This document shows, in pieces, positions 24,126 through 32,632 of a DNA stretch of 64,000 bases. This DNA comes from Glycomyces tenuis DSM 44171 (GTDB lineage Bacteria; Actinomycetota; Actinomycetes; Mycobacteriales; Micromonosporaceae): NCBI RefSeq assembly GCF_000427885.1, contig NZ_KE386600.1, forward strand, positions 87,434 through 151,433, read 5' to 3'. Position 1 is the first letter of the stretch; every line of letters begins with the position of its first letter. The notes beneath the pieces are model-generated. The model searched no databases and was not told the DNA's origin. It saw only the letters and a program-made list of their open reading frames with translations. A program made the position numbers and the translations under genes.

Positions 24126-25211
24126 GTGAGACCCACCTTGATCACCGCCGCCGCCGCGCTCGCGGTCCTCTTCGTCGCCGCGAGTCCCGCGGCGGCGCAA
24201 GAGGAGCCCGCGCCCGCCACATGGGGCGTCAACCCGTCGAGCCAAGACGGCCCGGACGGCCGCGCCGCCTTCGACCACACTCTCGACCCCGGCGAGACGG
24301 TCATCGACTTCGTCGGCGTCTCCAACTTCGGCACCGAACCGATCATCTTGCGGCTGTACGCCTCCGACGCCTTCACCAGCGAGTCCGGCGCCTTCGACCT
24401 GCTTCCGGCCGGCCAGGAGCCGGTCGACGTCGGCTCCTGGATCGGATTCAACCAGTCGACCATCACCGTCGAGGCGCGGACGCGCCTCGACGTGCCGTTC
24501 GCGCTGACCGTCCCCACCGAAGCCACCCCCGGCGACCACGTCGGCGGCATCGTCGCCGCCCTCGCCGAGGAGTCGACGGACGCCTCCGGCGACGACATCC
24601 TCGTGGAGCGCCGCGTCGGCGCCCGCGTCCACCTGCGCGTCTCCGGCGAACTCGAACCCGAACTCGACCCCGGCCTGTCCCACCTGACCTACCACTACGA
24701 CTGGAACCCGGCCGCGCCCGGTTCGATGACGTTCGACTACGAGGTCGAGAACACCGGGAACGTCAGGCTCCGAGGCGAACTCATCGCACGCGTCAAAGGG
24801 CCCTGGGGCCTGCTCGAACACGAGACCGTCATCGCCGAGCTCCCGCAGATCCTGCCCGGCGACCGCTTCGAGGGCACGGCCGAAGTGGACGGACTGTGGC
24901 CGCTCGCCCGCCTCGACGTCGAGCTCCTCGTCCGGCCCGAGGCCGCCGACCTCGCCGACGCCGAATCCCGCATCCCCTCGTCCGGCCACGAGGAGCACCT
25001 GTGGGCCCCGCCCTGGCCGCAGGCGGCCGTCCTCGCCGCGCTCGTGCTCCTCGTCCTCATCTGGGTGAAGACCCGTCGCAGGAGGACCGCCAGGCCCGAG
25101 GACACCGGCCGCTCGGCGGCCGCGCCGACCGATCCCGAACCGACCACCTCGGACCCCACCGGAGATCCCGCGGCCTCCGAGGCCGAAGCATCGAAGGAGA
25201 CCTCCGCATGA
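24126..25211 (+). CDS. DUF916 (WxL-interacting-type) membrane protein
   Basis: A 361-residue protein from GTG 24126. It has a Sec signal (AALAVLFVAASPAAAQ), then an Ig-like pair (~30-265) with WGVNPSSQDGPDGRAAFDHTLDPGE and NFGTEPIILRLYASDAFTSESGAFDLL, characteristic of DUF916/WxLIP proteins. A transmembrane helix (~300-318, AAVLAALVLLVLIWVK) and a charged cytoplasmic Ser/Thr/Glu tail follow. In Firmicutes this family binds WxL proteins and peptidoglycan; here no WxL protein is present. It overlaps the next gene by four bases. A cell-wall scaffold for the transporter is the likely role. Confidence 0.8.
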   Translation: MRPTLITAAAALAVLFVAASPAAAQEEPAPATWGVNPSSQDGPDGRAAFDHTLDPGETVIDFVGVSNFGTEPIILRLYASDAFTSESGAFDLLPAGQEPVDVGSWIGFNQSTITVEARTRLDVPFALTVPTEATPGDHVGGIVAALAEESTDASGDDILVERRVGARVHLRVSGELEPELDPGLSHLTYHYDWNPAAPGSMTFDYEVENTGNVRLRGELIARVKGPWGLLEHETVIAELPQILPGDRFEGTAEVDGLWPLARLDVELLVRPEAADLADAESRIPSSGHEEHLWAPPWPQAAVLAALVLLVLIWVKTRRRRTARPEDTGRSAAAPTDPEPTTSDPTGDPAASEAEASKETSA

Positions 25212-26698
25212 AGCGGACCCTGACCGCGATCACCGCGGCCGCACTGCTCGCCGGCTGTACCGGCACCGGTGGCGACGCCGACGGCGTTCAAGTCGTCGTC
25301 ACCACCGAACTCATCAAGGACTGGGCCGAGGCGGTCGGCGCGGGCCGCGTCGACGTCGAGACCGTCGTGCCCCCCGGCGGCGACCCGCACTCCTACGAAC
25401 CGAGCCCGAAGGACGCCGCCACGGTCGCCGGTGCCGAACTCGCCTTCACCAACCACCTCCTCCTCGAAGACCACCCGCTCATCAAGCTGTTCGACACCAA
25501 CGTCCCCGAGGACTCCCCGAACATCTCGCTCGCCGAGAACGCCGAACCCCACGGCGCCAAGCTCCTCCCGCTGGTCGAGAACATCGCCCTCGACACCGTC
25601 TGGCTCGGCTTCGGCGTCCGGGGCGAGACCGAGTCGCGATCGGCGGAGATCGACGTCCACCTGACCGGCTACACCGGCCCCGGCCAGGCCACCATGTTCC
25701 TCACCGACGCCTTCGGACAGCCCGAGATCTACTGGAACACTGCCGACGGCCTCACCGAAGCCGACGCGATCACCCTGCCCCCGAACGCCCACACCCACGT
25801 CAACTGGACCTTCAGCGAACCGGGCGTGTACACCCTCGACATGGCCACGACCCTCACCGACGAAGGCACGGTCACCGAAGAGGGGGTCGGGACCTTCACC
25901 TTCGCCGTCGGCGTCAACCCCCGCGAGGTCCGGCCCGGCGCCGTGATCCTCGACAGCGGCCACGTCGACCTCACCGCCGACCTCGACACCGGGGCGTTCA
26001 TCGCCCGCGACGACGACCGCGGCGAGCTGGCCCCCGCCGACGTGGTCGTCGACGTGCCCACCAAGGCCGTCGAGCAGATCCCCGACGGCGAGCGGTTCGC
26101 GTTCCTGGGCGAGGCGGGGGCCGACATCTACCAGCTCCCGCAGGCCGTCCTCGGCAAGCACGTCCACGGCGAAGTCGACCCGCACGTGTGGCAGAGCGTC
26201 CGCAACACCAAGGCCTACGTCCAGGTCATCGCCGACGCCCTCATCGAACTCGACCCCGACGGCCGCGAGACCTACGAGGAGAACCGGGACGCCTACCTGG
26301 CCGAACTCGACGCGCTCGACGCCGAGGTCGCCGCGGCGATCGCCGCCATCCCCGAGGAGAACCGCCAACTGATCACCACGCATGACGCGTTCGGCTACCT
26401 CGCCGACGCCTACGGCATGCAGATCGCCGGATTCGTCGTGCCCAACCCGGCCGCCGAACCCAGCGCCCAGCAGGTCGAGCAGCTCACCGAGACCATCGCC
26501 GACCTCGACGTGCCCGCCGTGTTCGTCGAACCCAACCTGCAAGCCCGCGCCTCCGTGCTGCGCCAGGTCGCCGAGGACCAAGGCGTCCAGGTCTGCACCC
26601 TGCACGGCGACGCCCTGCCCCAAGACGCCCCCACCTACATCGACATGATGCGGCAGAACGCCTCCGAGCTGAGCCGCTGCCTGGGAGGAGACTCATGA
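25208..26698 (+). CDS. ZnuA-like metal-binding lipoprotein with inserted anchor M repeat
   Basis: A 496-residue protein, MKRTLTAITAAALLAGC lipobox. The cluster A-I solute-binding fold of Zn/Mn transporters appears in two parts. Residues ~25-120 carry VVVTTELIKDWAE and GGDPHSYEPSPKD; residues ~310-496 carry GEVDPHVWQS, TTHDAFGYLA and FVEPNLQ. Metal ligands are therefore expected from PHSY, DPHVW and HDAF. Between the parts (~125-310) lies a surface repeat in permuted order: VWLGFGVRG...HTHVNWTFSEPG first, then LDSGHVDL...FAFLGEAGADIYQLPQ. It delivers zinc or manganese to the downstream permease. It overlaps its neighbours on both sides by four bases. Confidence 0.87.
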   Translation: MKRTLTAITAAALLAGCTGTGGDADGVQVVVTTELIKDWAEAVGAGRVDVETVVPPGGDPHSYEPSPKDAATVAGAELAFTNHLLLEDHPLIKLFDTNVPEDSPNISLAENAEPHGAKLLPLVENIALDTVWLGFGVRGETESRSAEIDVHLTGYTGPGQATMFLTDAFGQPEIYWNTADGLTEADAITLPPNAHTHVNWTFSEPGVYTLDMATTLTDEGTVTEEGVGTFTFAVGVNPREVRPGAVILDSGHVDLTADLDTGAFIARDDDRGELAPADVVVDVPTKAVEQIPDGERFAFLGEAGADIYQLPQAVLGKHVHGEVDPHVWQSVRNTKAYVQVIADALIELDPDGRETYEENRDAYLAELDALDAEVAAAIAAIPEENRQLITTHDAFGYLADAYGMQIAGFVVPNPAAEPSAQQVEQLTETIADLDVPAVFVEPNLQARASVLRQVAEDQGVQVCTLHGDALPQDAPTYIDMMRQNASELSRCLGGDS

Positions 26699-28104
26699 GA
26701 GAACAGCTGATCCCCATCGTCGCGATGGCCGCCGCGCTGCTCGCCGCGGCGCCCGCGAACGCCCAGGAGCCCGAGGGCATCGCCGAGTTCGACACCGACG
26801 GCGCCGGCGTCGCGATCGAGGGCCCGGCCTCCTTGGCCACCGTGCCGTCCCTCGTGCCCGAGCGTGAGGACTTCGCGTTCCTCGGCGGGGCCGGGGACCT
26901 CGTCTGGATCGCCGGAGCCGGTGCCGACGGCGCCTTCCCGACGCTCGACGCCTCTGCCGCCGACACCGACCTGACCCTCACCCTCGACAAGACCGAAGGC
27001 CCGGGGAACGCCTGGCTCTACACCTTCACCGGCCCGGGCCTGGCCGAACCGCTCGCCTCCACTGCGGACGGCGGGTCGTTCACGCTCCCGGCCGGGACCA
27101 CCGCCCCCGTCGTCCTCGCGGTCGACGAGCCCGGCGAACACGTCGTCGAGCTGGGCGCCCGCGAGCACGGCGGCCGCGCCGCCGTCGCCGCCGGACACGC
27201 CCAGACCGCGGCCTCGGCCACTGCCGCGTACACCCTCACCGCCGAGCCCGCGACCGCCGACGAGGCCGAGGTCATCGCCGCAGCGGACTCCGGCGGCCGG
27301 GAGGGCGGCGCCCAGGCCGACACCGCCTGCGAGGTCGTCGACGACGGCCACATCGACATCGGTCCGCGCTTCGTCGACGGGGCCTGGACCGCGCAGCTGC
27401 GCGACGACCGCGCCTCCGAATCCGTGTGGCGCGACCTCGAAGACGTCGTGCTCCGGGTCCCCGACGCGGCCCTGTTCCCGATCCCCGAAGGCGACTACGG
27501 TTTCCTCGGCGCCGCGGGCGAGGAGATCCACATGCTCCCGCAGGTCCAGACTTCGGGGATCGTGTGGCCCGGCTGGAACACCCAGGACCCCTCGGTGATC
27601 GACGGCGTCCCCGGCACGGTCGACTGGAACCTGACCGCCGTCGAGGGCCCGGGGGAGTTCACGATCTTCCTCACCGGCTCCTTCGGCGGGGCCGAAGTCC
27701 TCTTCGACTCCTCCGAGGCACTCCCGCAGACCGTGACCGTCCCCCGCAACACGCACGCCCACGGCAACTGGACCTTCTCCGAGCCCGGCGTCTACGTGAT
27801 CACCGTCGAGTTCACCGCCACCACCGGCGACGGTGAAACGGTCACCGACACCAAGGGCATCCAGGTGGCCGTCGGCGACGCGACCGACCCGAACGAGGCC
27901 TGCTCCGGCGACGGCAGCGGCGAGGGCGACGGCGGTGGCGATGGAGGCGACGACGACGGCGGCTTCCTGCCCACCACCGGCACCGGCTGGCTCCTGTGGG
28001 GCCTGGGCGCCGCCGCGATCGCCGTGGTCGTCGGCACCGTCATCATGGTCGCCACCCGCAAGCGCCGGAACGCCGCGGACACCGGGGACGCCGATGCGAG
28101 CTGA
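26695..28104 (+). CDS. Sortase-anchored (LPXTG) anchor M repeat protein of the metal transporter
   Basis: A 469-residue protein with a Sec signal (AAALLAAAPANAQ). Residues ~30-200 form a divergent, partly degenerate repeat. A standard repeat at ~212-400 carries VDDGHIDIGPRF, YGFLGAAGEEIHMLPQV, IVWPGWNTQ and HAHGNWTFSEPG. A Gly/Asp-rich spacer leads to LPTTG (~424-428), a hydrophobic helix and RKRRN, a complete class sortase signal. The protein should be covalently linked to peptidoglycan and present the repeat at the surface. It overlaps the substrate-binding protein gene by four bases and the ATPase gene by eleven. Confidence 0.85.
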   Translation: MREQLIPIVAMAAALLAAAPANAQEPEGIAEFDTDGAGVAIEGPASLATVPSLVPEREDFAFLGGAGDLVWIAGAGADGAFPTLDASAADTDLTLTLDKTEGPGNAWLYTFTGPGLAEPLASTADGGSFTLPAGTTAPVVLAVDEPGEHVVELGAREHGGRAAVAAGHAQTAASATAAYTLTAEPATADEAEVIAAADSGGREGGAQADTACEVVDDGHIDIGPRFVDGAWTAQLRDDRASESVWRDLEDVVLRVPDAALFPIPEGDYGFLGAAGEEIHMLPQVQTSGIVWPGWNTQDPSVIDGVPGTVDWNLTAVEGPGEFTIFLTGSFGGAEVLFDSSEALPQTVTVPRNTHAHGNWTFSEPGVYVITVEFTATTGDGETVTDTKGIQVAVGDATDPNEACSGDGSGEGDGGGDGGDDDGGFLPTTGTGWLLWGLGAAAIAVVVGTVIMVATRKRRNAADTGDADAS

Positions 28105-28828
28105 CGCCCTGCGCGCCGGGTCGCTCACCGTCAGCCTCGGCGGCCGCCCGGTCCTCGACCGCGTCGACCTCGCGGTCGCGGCCGGAGAGACCGTCGGCCT
28201 CATCGGCCCCAACGGCGCGGGCAAGACCACGCTGCTGCGAGCCGTCCTCGGCCTGGTCAAGCCCGACGGCGGCACGGTCGCCGTCGCGGGCGGGCGCCCC
28301 GGCTACGTCCCCCAGAAACACGAGTTCACCTGGGACTTCCCGATCACCGTCCACGGCGCGGTCCTCAACGCCCGCACCAGCGGACGCCGGCTCGCCGGAC
28401 CTCGCCGCGCCGACCGCGACGCGACCGGGGCCGCGCTGGACCGCGTCGGGCTCGCCGAGCTCGCCCATCGGCCGGTGGGGGAGCTGTCCGGCGGCCAGCG
28501 CCAGCGCGTCCTGGTCGCCCGGGCCCTCGTTCGCGAACCGGAGCTGCTCTTGTTGGACGAGCCGTTCACCGGCGTCGACGCGCCCACCCAGCAACTGCTC
28601 ACCGAGCTCCTGGGGCGCCTCGCCGCCGAGGGCACCGCGGTCCTCATGACCACCCACGACCTCGCGCAGGCCCGCGCGACCTGCTCGCGGCTGTGCCTGC
28701 TGAACCGCACCGTCGTGGCCGACGGCCCGCCCGCCGATCTCTCCGACCCCGACCTGTGGCTGCGCGCCTTCGGCGTGGCCGCCTCCGGCGAACTCAAGGC
28801 CCTCCTGGCCGGAACGGACTCGCGATGA
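28094..28828 (+). CDS. ABC transporter ATP-binding protein, anchored-repeat zinc/manganese type
   Basis: A 244-residue protein. Walker A GPNGAGKTT (~37), Q-loop PQKHEF, signature LSGGQRQR and Walker B LLLLDEPF are followed by the D-loop and TTHDLAQA (switch His), all intact. The YVPQK.EF.WDFPITV stretch is typical of metal-uptake ABC proteins such as ZnuC/TroB. The start lies inside the end of the LPXTG gene and the stop overlaps the permease start (ATGA). It powers import of the metal captured by the upstream lipoprotein. Confidence 0.93.
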   Translation: MRADALRAGSLTVSLGGRPVLDRVDLAVAAGETVGLIGPNGAGKTTLLRAVLGLVKPDGGTVAVAGGRPGYVPQKHEFTWDFPITVHGAVLNARTSGRRLAGPRRADRDATGAALDRVGLAELAHRPVGELSGGQRQRVLVARALVREPELLLLDEPFTGVDAPTQQLLTELLGRLAAEGTAVLMTTHDLAQARATCSRLCLLNRTVVADGPPADLSDPDLWLRAFGVAASGELKALLAGTDSR

Positions 28829-29679
28829 TCGAATGGCTCGCCGAGCCCTGGTCGCACCTGTTCATGCAGCGCGCCTTCGCGGTCGCCGCGATGTCCGCGG
28901 TCGTCTGCGTCGTCGTGGGCGCGTTCGTGGTGCTGCGCGGCATGGCCTTCATCGGCGACGCCGTGGCGCACGCCGTCTTCCCCGGCGTCGCGATCGGCTT
29001 CGTCCTCCACATCAACCTGACGTTGTCCGGGGCGGTCGCCGGGGCGGCCACGGCGCTGGCGATCGTCCTCATCAGCCAGACACGCAGGCTCAAGGAGGAC
29101 ACGGTGATCGGCGTCTTCTGGGCCGCCGCGTTCGGCCTGGGCATCGTCATCGTCTCGACGCGGCAGTCCTACACCGGCGACCTCGCCTCGTTCCTGTTCG
29201 GGCAGATTCTCGCCCTCGGCGACGGCGACGTCCTCATGGTCGCCGTCGTCGGCGCCGCGCTGGTGCTGGCGACGTTCGGGCTGCGCCGCCAGCTCATCGC
29301 CGTCAGTCTCGACCGCGAGACCGCGCGCGCCTCGGGGCTGCCGGTCCTGGCACTGGACATCGCCCTGTACGTCATGGTCACCGCGGCGATCGTCGTCTCG
29401 CTCCAGGCCGTGGGGAACATCCTGGTGCTCGCGCTCTTGGTGACGCCATCGGCCGCGGCCCGATTCCTCACCGACCGCCTCGGCGCCATGGTCGGCGTCG
29501 GAGCGCTGATCGCCCTGTTCGGCGCCATCGCCGGCCTCTACCTGTCCTTCTACTACAACCTGGCCGCCGGAGGGCTCATCGTCCTGGTGATCACCGGCCT
29601 GTTCCTGCTCGCCTGGCTCTTCGCGCCCAGGCACGGCCTGCTCACTCGCCGGAGGGCCCGCGCGGTGCCCGGTGACTGA
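28825..29679 (+). CDS. ABC transporter permease, ABC-3 (ZnuB/TroC) family
   Basis: A 284-residue protein with eight or nine hydrophobic segments and ABC-3 landmarks: GAFVVLRGMAFIGDAVAHAVFPG, an intracellular coupling region with DRETARASGLPV, and LLVTPSAAARFL. It closes the eight-gene cluster. It forms the membrane channel for zinc or manganese; zinc is favoured by the upstream Zur-like box. A strong hairpin follows. Confidence 0.93.
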   Translation: MIEWLAEPWSHLFMQRAFAVAAMSAVVCVVVGAFVVLRGMAFIGDAVAHAVFPGVAIGFVLHINLTLSGAVAGAATALAIVLISQTRRLKEDTVIGVFWAAAFGLGIVIVSTRQSYTGDLASFLFGQILALGDGDVLMVAVVGAALVLATFGLRRQLIAVSLDRETARASGLPVLALDIALYVMVTAAIVVSLQAVGNILVLALLVTPSAAARFLTDRLGAMVGVGALIALFGAIAGLYLSFYYNLAAGGLIVLVITGLFLLAWLFAPRHGLLTRRRARAVPGD

Positions 29680-29694
29680 CCGGATCGCCGCGGT

Positions 29695-29730
29695 GATCGC
29701 CCTGCCGCCGAGCCCGGCGGCAGGGCGATC
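29695..29730. terminator. 15-bp hairpin after the metal transporter cluster
   Basis: Perfect stem GATCGCCCTGCCGCC with its complement at 29716-29730 and a 6-nt loop, 15 bp after the permease stop and just before the 3' end of the convergent NmrA-like gene. No U-tract, as is common in high-GC actinomycetes. Confidence 0.75.
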
Positions 29731-29755
29731 GAAATCGAATACGCCGTGCCCGGCA

Positions 29756-30490
29756 TCAGGCCGGTCCGTCGGCGTGGGCGAGCGCTGAGGCGGTGCGGCG
29801 GCCGACGATCGCCGGTGCCTCGCGCACGAGGGCGTCATCGGTCACGGCCTCGACCATGAAGAGCGCGAAGTCGGTCCGCCGGGTCAGGTTGCTCGCCAGG
29901 ACCGGGTCGCCCACATGGCGGCTCCACACCGGCAGGCCCTCGCTGGGGCCCTCTTCGAGGTCGCTGCCGCGCACGACCGTCCAGCGGGTGTCGCTGGCGA
30001 AGATCCGGCGGCACGCCTCCACCTGGTCGTCGATGTCGACGACGCGGAGGAACCGCATGACCTTCGCGGCGACGGCGACCATGGCCTTGAACCGCTTCGA
30101 GTACTTGTCCTCGCCGTCGCGGGTGATGTGCCAGCCGCACGAGAACACGAGGCGGGCGCCGGGTTTCGCGTAGTCCATGACGGCCTGCGCGGTGCCGGAG
30201 GAGTAGTCGCGCACGCCCCAGGGCACGAGGACCGTGAGCACGGCGTCGCAGCTTTCCACGGCCCGGGCGATGACCGCGCGGTCGTTCGTGGCGCCGCCGA
30301 TCACGGTGATCCGGTCGGCGAAGTCGTCGAGTTTCGGCACGCTCTGCTCGCGGCAGACGCCCACGACCTCGTAGCCGCGGTCGAGCGCGTGTCGCACCAT
30401 GTAGCGGCCGAGCTTGCCCGACGCGCCGACGACGCACATCCGCCTGCCCGCGCCGGTCTGCGGGATCGCCACCGGGTTCAACGGTTCCAT
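29756..30490 (-). CDS. NmrA/NAD(P)H-binding atypical short-chain dehydrogenase
   Basis: A 244-residue protein. The dinucleotide motif is MCVVGASGKLGRYMVRHALDRG (~18-39), and the fold is an atypical SDR (NAD(P)H-binding, NmrA-like) without an obvious Tyr-x3-Lys active site. LVPWGVRDYSS and RWTVVRGSDLEEGP are typical of this class. It acts as a redox sensor or reductase; the substrate is not evident. It is divergent from a TetR gene over a large operator, so it is probably repressed by that TetR protein. Confidence 0.8.
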   Translation of the reverse strand: MEPLNPVAIPQTGAGRRMCVVGASGKLGRYMVRHALDRGYEVVGVCREQSVPKLDDFADRITVIGGATNDRAVIARAVESCDAVLTVLVPWGVRDYSSGTAQAVMDYAKPGARLVFSCGWHITRDGEDKYSKRFKAMVAVAAKVMRFLRVVDIDDQVEACRRIFASDTRWTVVRGSDLEEGPSEGLPVWSRHVGDPVLASNLTRRTDFALFMVEAVTDDALVREAPAIVGRRTASALAHADGPA

Positions 30491-30521
30491 GACTCGCTCC
30501 TCGTTCGAAGGGTTCCTGTAC

Positions 30522-30556
30522 CTTTACACTGTACAGTAAAACTGTACGGTGTAAAG
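30522..30556. promoter_or_regulatory. Large TetR-type operator in divergent promoter region
   Basis: Two 15-nt arms, CTTTACACTGTACAG and CTGTACGGTGTAAAG, separated by TAAAA, are complementary at 14 of 15 positions. It lies midway between the divergent NmrA-like (-) and TetR (+) starts, so it probably controls both. Confidence 0.75.
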
Positions 30557-30595
30557 TACCTTGGCGGGGATCCAGCCGAAGAACGGGGAGGAACG

Positions 30596-31276
30596 TTGAC
30601 CACCGATGCGAGCGAGCCGCCCGCGGCGCGGCGAGGCACGCTCAGCAAGGAGAAGGTCGCGCGCGCGGCCGTGGCGATGGCGGACGAGTCCGGTGGCACG
30701 GTGCCGAGCACGCGCAAGCTCGCGGAACGGCTCGGCGTGCGGGCGATGGCGCTCTACCACCACTTCCGCAACAAGGACGCGCTGCTCGACGGCATGGTGG
30801 ACCTGGTCTTCGCCGAGGTCGAGCTCCCGGCCGAGGGCGTCGACTGGCAGACGGCCATGCGGCGGCGAGCCGCGTCGATGCGCGATGCGCTCAACCGCCA
30901 CCCGTGGGCGATCGCGCTGATGGACTCCCGTGCGAACCCGGGCCCGGCGACGCTGCGACACCATGACGCGGTGATCGGGTGCCTGCGCTCGCAAGGCTTC
31001 ACAATCGCCGGTGTGGCGCATGCGTTCTCGCTGCTGGACGGCTATGTCTACGGTTTCGCGATCCAGGAGCAGGCGCTGCCGTTCGACTCGACCGAGGACC
31101 TCCAGGAGGTCGCCGGGCCGCTCACGGCGCCGGATCTCGCCGAGGAGTTCCCGCACTTGGCCGAGATGGCCGTGGAGCACACCCTCAGACCCGACTACTC
31201 CTACGCCGAGGAGTTCGCGATCGGCCTCGATCTCATTCTCGACGGCTTGGAGCGGCGGCGCGACACCTGGCGCTGA
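30596..31276 (+). CDS. TetR-family regulator
   Basis: A 226-residue protein from TTG 30596, chosen because GGGGAGG lies four to five bases upstream and the coding pattern starts here. The HTH (~20-65) reads LSKEKVARAAVAMADESGGTVPSTRKLAERLGVRAMALYHHFRNK, with TetR_C-type ligand domain to the end (EFAIGLDLILDGLERRR). The divergent NmrA-like gene and the 35-bp palindrome between them indicate autoregulation and control of the neighbour. The ligand is unknown. Confidence 0.9.
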   Translation: MTTDASEPPAARRGTLSKEKVARAAVAMADESGGTVPSTRKLAERLGVRAMALYHHFRNKDALLDGMVDLVFAEVELPAEGVDWQTAMRRRAASMRDALNRHPWAIALMDSRANPGPATLRHHDAVIGCLRSQGFTIAGVAHAFSLLDGYVYGFAIQEQALPFDSTEDLQEVAGPLTAPDLAEEFPHLAEMAVEHTLRPDYSYAEEFAIGLDLILDGLERRRDTWR

Positions 31277-31613
31277 CCGATCGGCCCCAACGCCGTTCGG
31301 TCGACTCGACTGCCGCAAGCGGGAGTGCGAGGACCCCGGCTCTGTCGTACGGGCAGGAGAACCGCCCGCACCCGACCGCTTCCAAGACCTCGGACGGAGC
31401 ATCCGCGGCCCACCGGCTGATCGCCGTGACCGTATCGCGCCCGGCCGGCATCACCGCGCACGCGAGCGCCATGACCGCGAAGAACGGATGCCGCCGACCC
31501 CGGCTCGAGCCGTCGCCCTCGTCGCCATGCTCGTCGGCGGCTCTGTTCGGAGCACCTGGTCGTCGACCTGTACCGTCGGTCTGTCGAAACTCTGCCCGAG
31601 GGGATCATGTCGC
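31277..31613. other. 337-bp region with no visible gene
   Basis: No coding pattern, repeat or clear promoter is seen. The right end must contain the expression signals of the membrane protein at 31614. Confidence 0.4.
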
Positions 31614-32417
31614 ATGAAGTCCGGTCAGCCATTCAGCGGCCACCGCATGCTGTCGCGTGTGGGTGCCTTCCTGGAACCCGAGCGCACGGCCGTCCTGGTC
31701 CGCAATATGCGGATCATCGGCGCCTGTCTCGGGGTCGTGCTCATTGCGGGATCCGTGGTCCTGGCATCGATGAACGGCGGATTCGATTGGACGAGCTATC
31801 ACAGCGCGACCGCTCGCGGCAGCAGCGGGACCGGGCTGTCCTACGAGGGCACGGGTGTCGTGTTCGGGCTCGTCTTCCTGCTCGGTCCGCTCAGCCTCGG
31901 ATTCGTGCTTCAGGCGGGGGCGGGTGATCTGCTGTACCTCAACGGCACCGAACTGACGGTGGTGAAGCCGGGACGCCGCGCACCCAAGGTCTTCGACCTC
32001 TCCTGTGCCCGGTCAGAAGTGCGGTTGGACAAGGTCCCCGGGTCGCGGCCGGGCAGCGCCGAGGCACGCGAGAAGGTCGGCAGCCACCGGCCGGTCCTGG
32101 TGCTGCTCTCCGAAACCGGGCGCCGCGAATCGGTCATCGAACTCGCCGACCTGCGCTCCCGGCAGATGCGCCTTTCCTCCGAGACCCGGATGCTCGAAGC
32201 CGCCATGCGGCTCGCCGCCGATCCTGCGATCCGGCATGCGGCGGGTCAACTGCGCACGGTGCTTCGCTGGACGAAGCTGCCGGTCGTCCACGACGCCGCG
32301 CCCGACGCGATCCCGGTGAGCCCGGAGGACGCGTCGTCCGCGCCGGTCCCGCGAACCCCGGTCATCAGCGGGGTCGCAGGACCCGAGATCAAGGTCGTGG
32401 GCTCGAACCGCGGCTGA
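31614..32417 (+). CDS. Two-helix membrane protein of unknown function
   Basis: A 267-residue protein. Hydrophobic helices at about 33-53 (IIGACLGVVLIAGSVVLAS) and 80-101 (GVVFGLVFLLGPLSLGFVL) flank a short Ser/Gly outer loop. The remaining ~165 residues are a cytoplasmic domain with alternating charged beta-like segments (LYLNGTELTVVKPGRRAPKVFDL). No known family is recognised. ATG 31614 follows GAGGGGATCATGTCGC. It is flanked by gaps on both sides and probably monocistronic. Confidence 0.65.
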   Translation: MKSGQPFSGHRMLSRVGAFLEPERTAVLVRNMRIIGACLGVVLIAGSVVLASMNGGFDWTSYHSATARGSSGTGLSYEGTGVVFGLVFLLGPLSLGFVLQAGAGDLLYLNGTELTVVKPGRRAPKVFDLSCARSEVRLDKVPGSRPGSAEAREKVGSHRPVLVLLSETGRRESVIELADLRSRQMRLSSETRMLEAAMRLAADPAIRHAAGQLRTVLRWTKLPVVHDAAPDAIPVSPEDASSAPVPRTPVISGVAGPEIKVVGSNRG

Positions 32418-32632
32418 CGGAGTCGGCTTTCCACGTCCCGACCCTGTGGCCGCTCCAGATCTTCCCGCGCCCCGCCAGGCGATCGAGGAAAGCATGGTGG
32501 ACGCCTCCGAGCCGAACCTCCGTGTATTCCGGCGACCCCCTCGCCGACCGGGCCGAACGTCGGCGTCAAGACCGATCGCCTTCACCCACAAGGAATCACT
32601 CCCTTTCAAGGAGGGGTATTAGGGTTGCGGTC

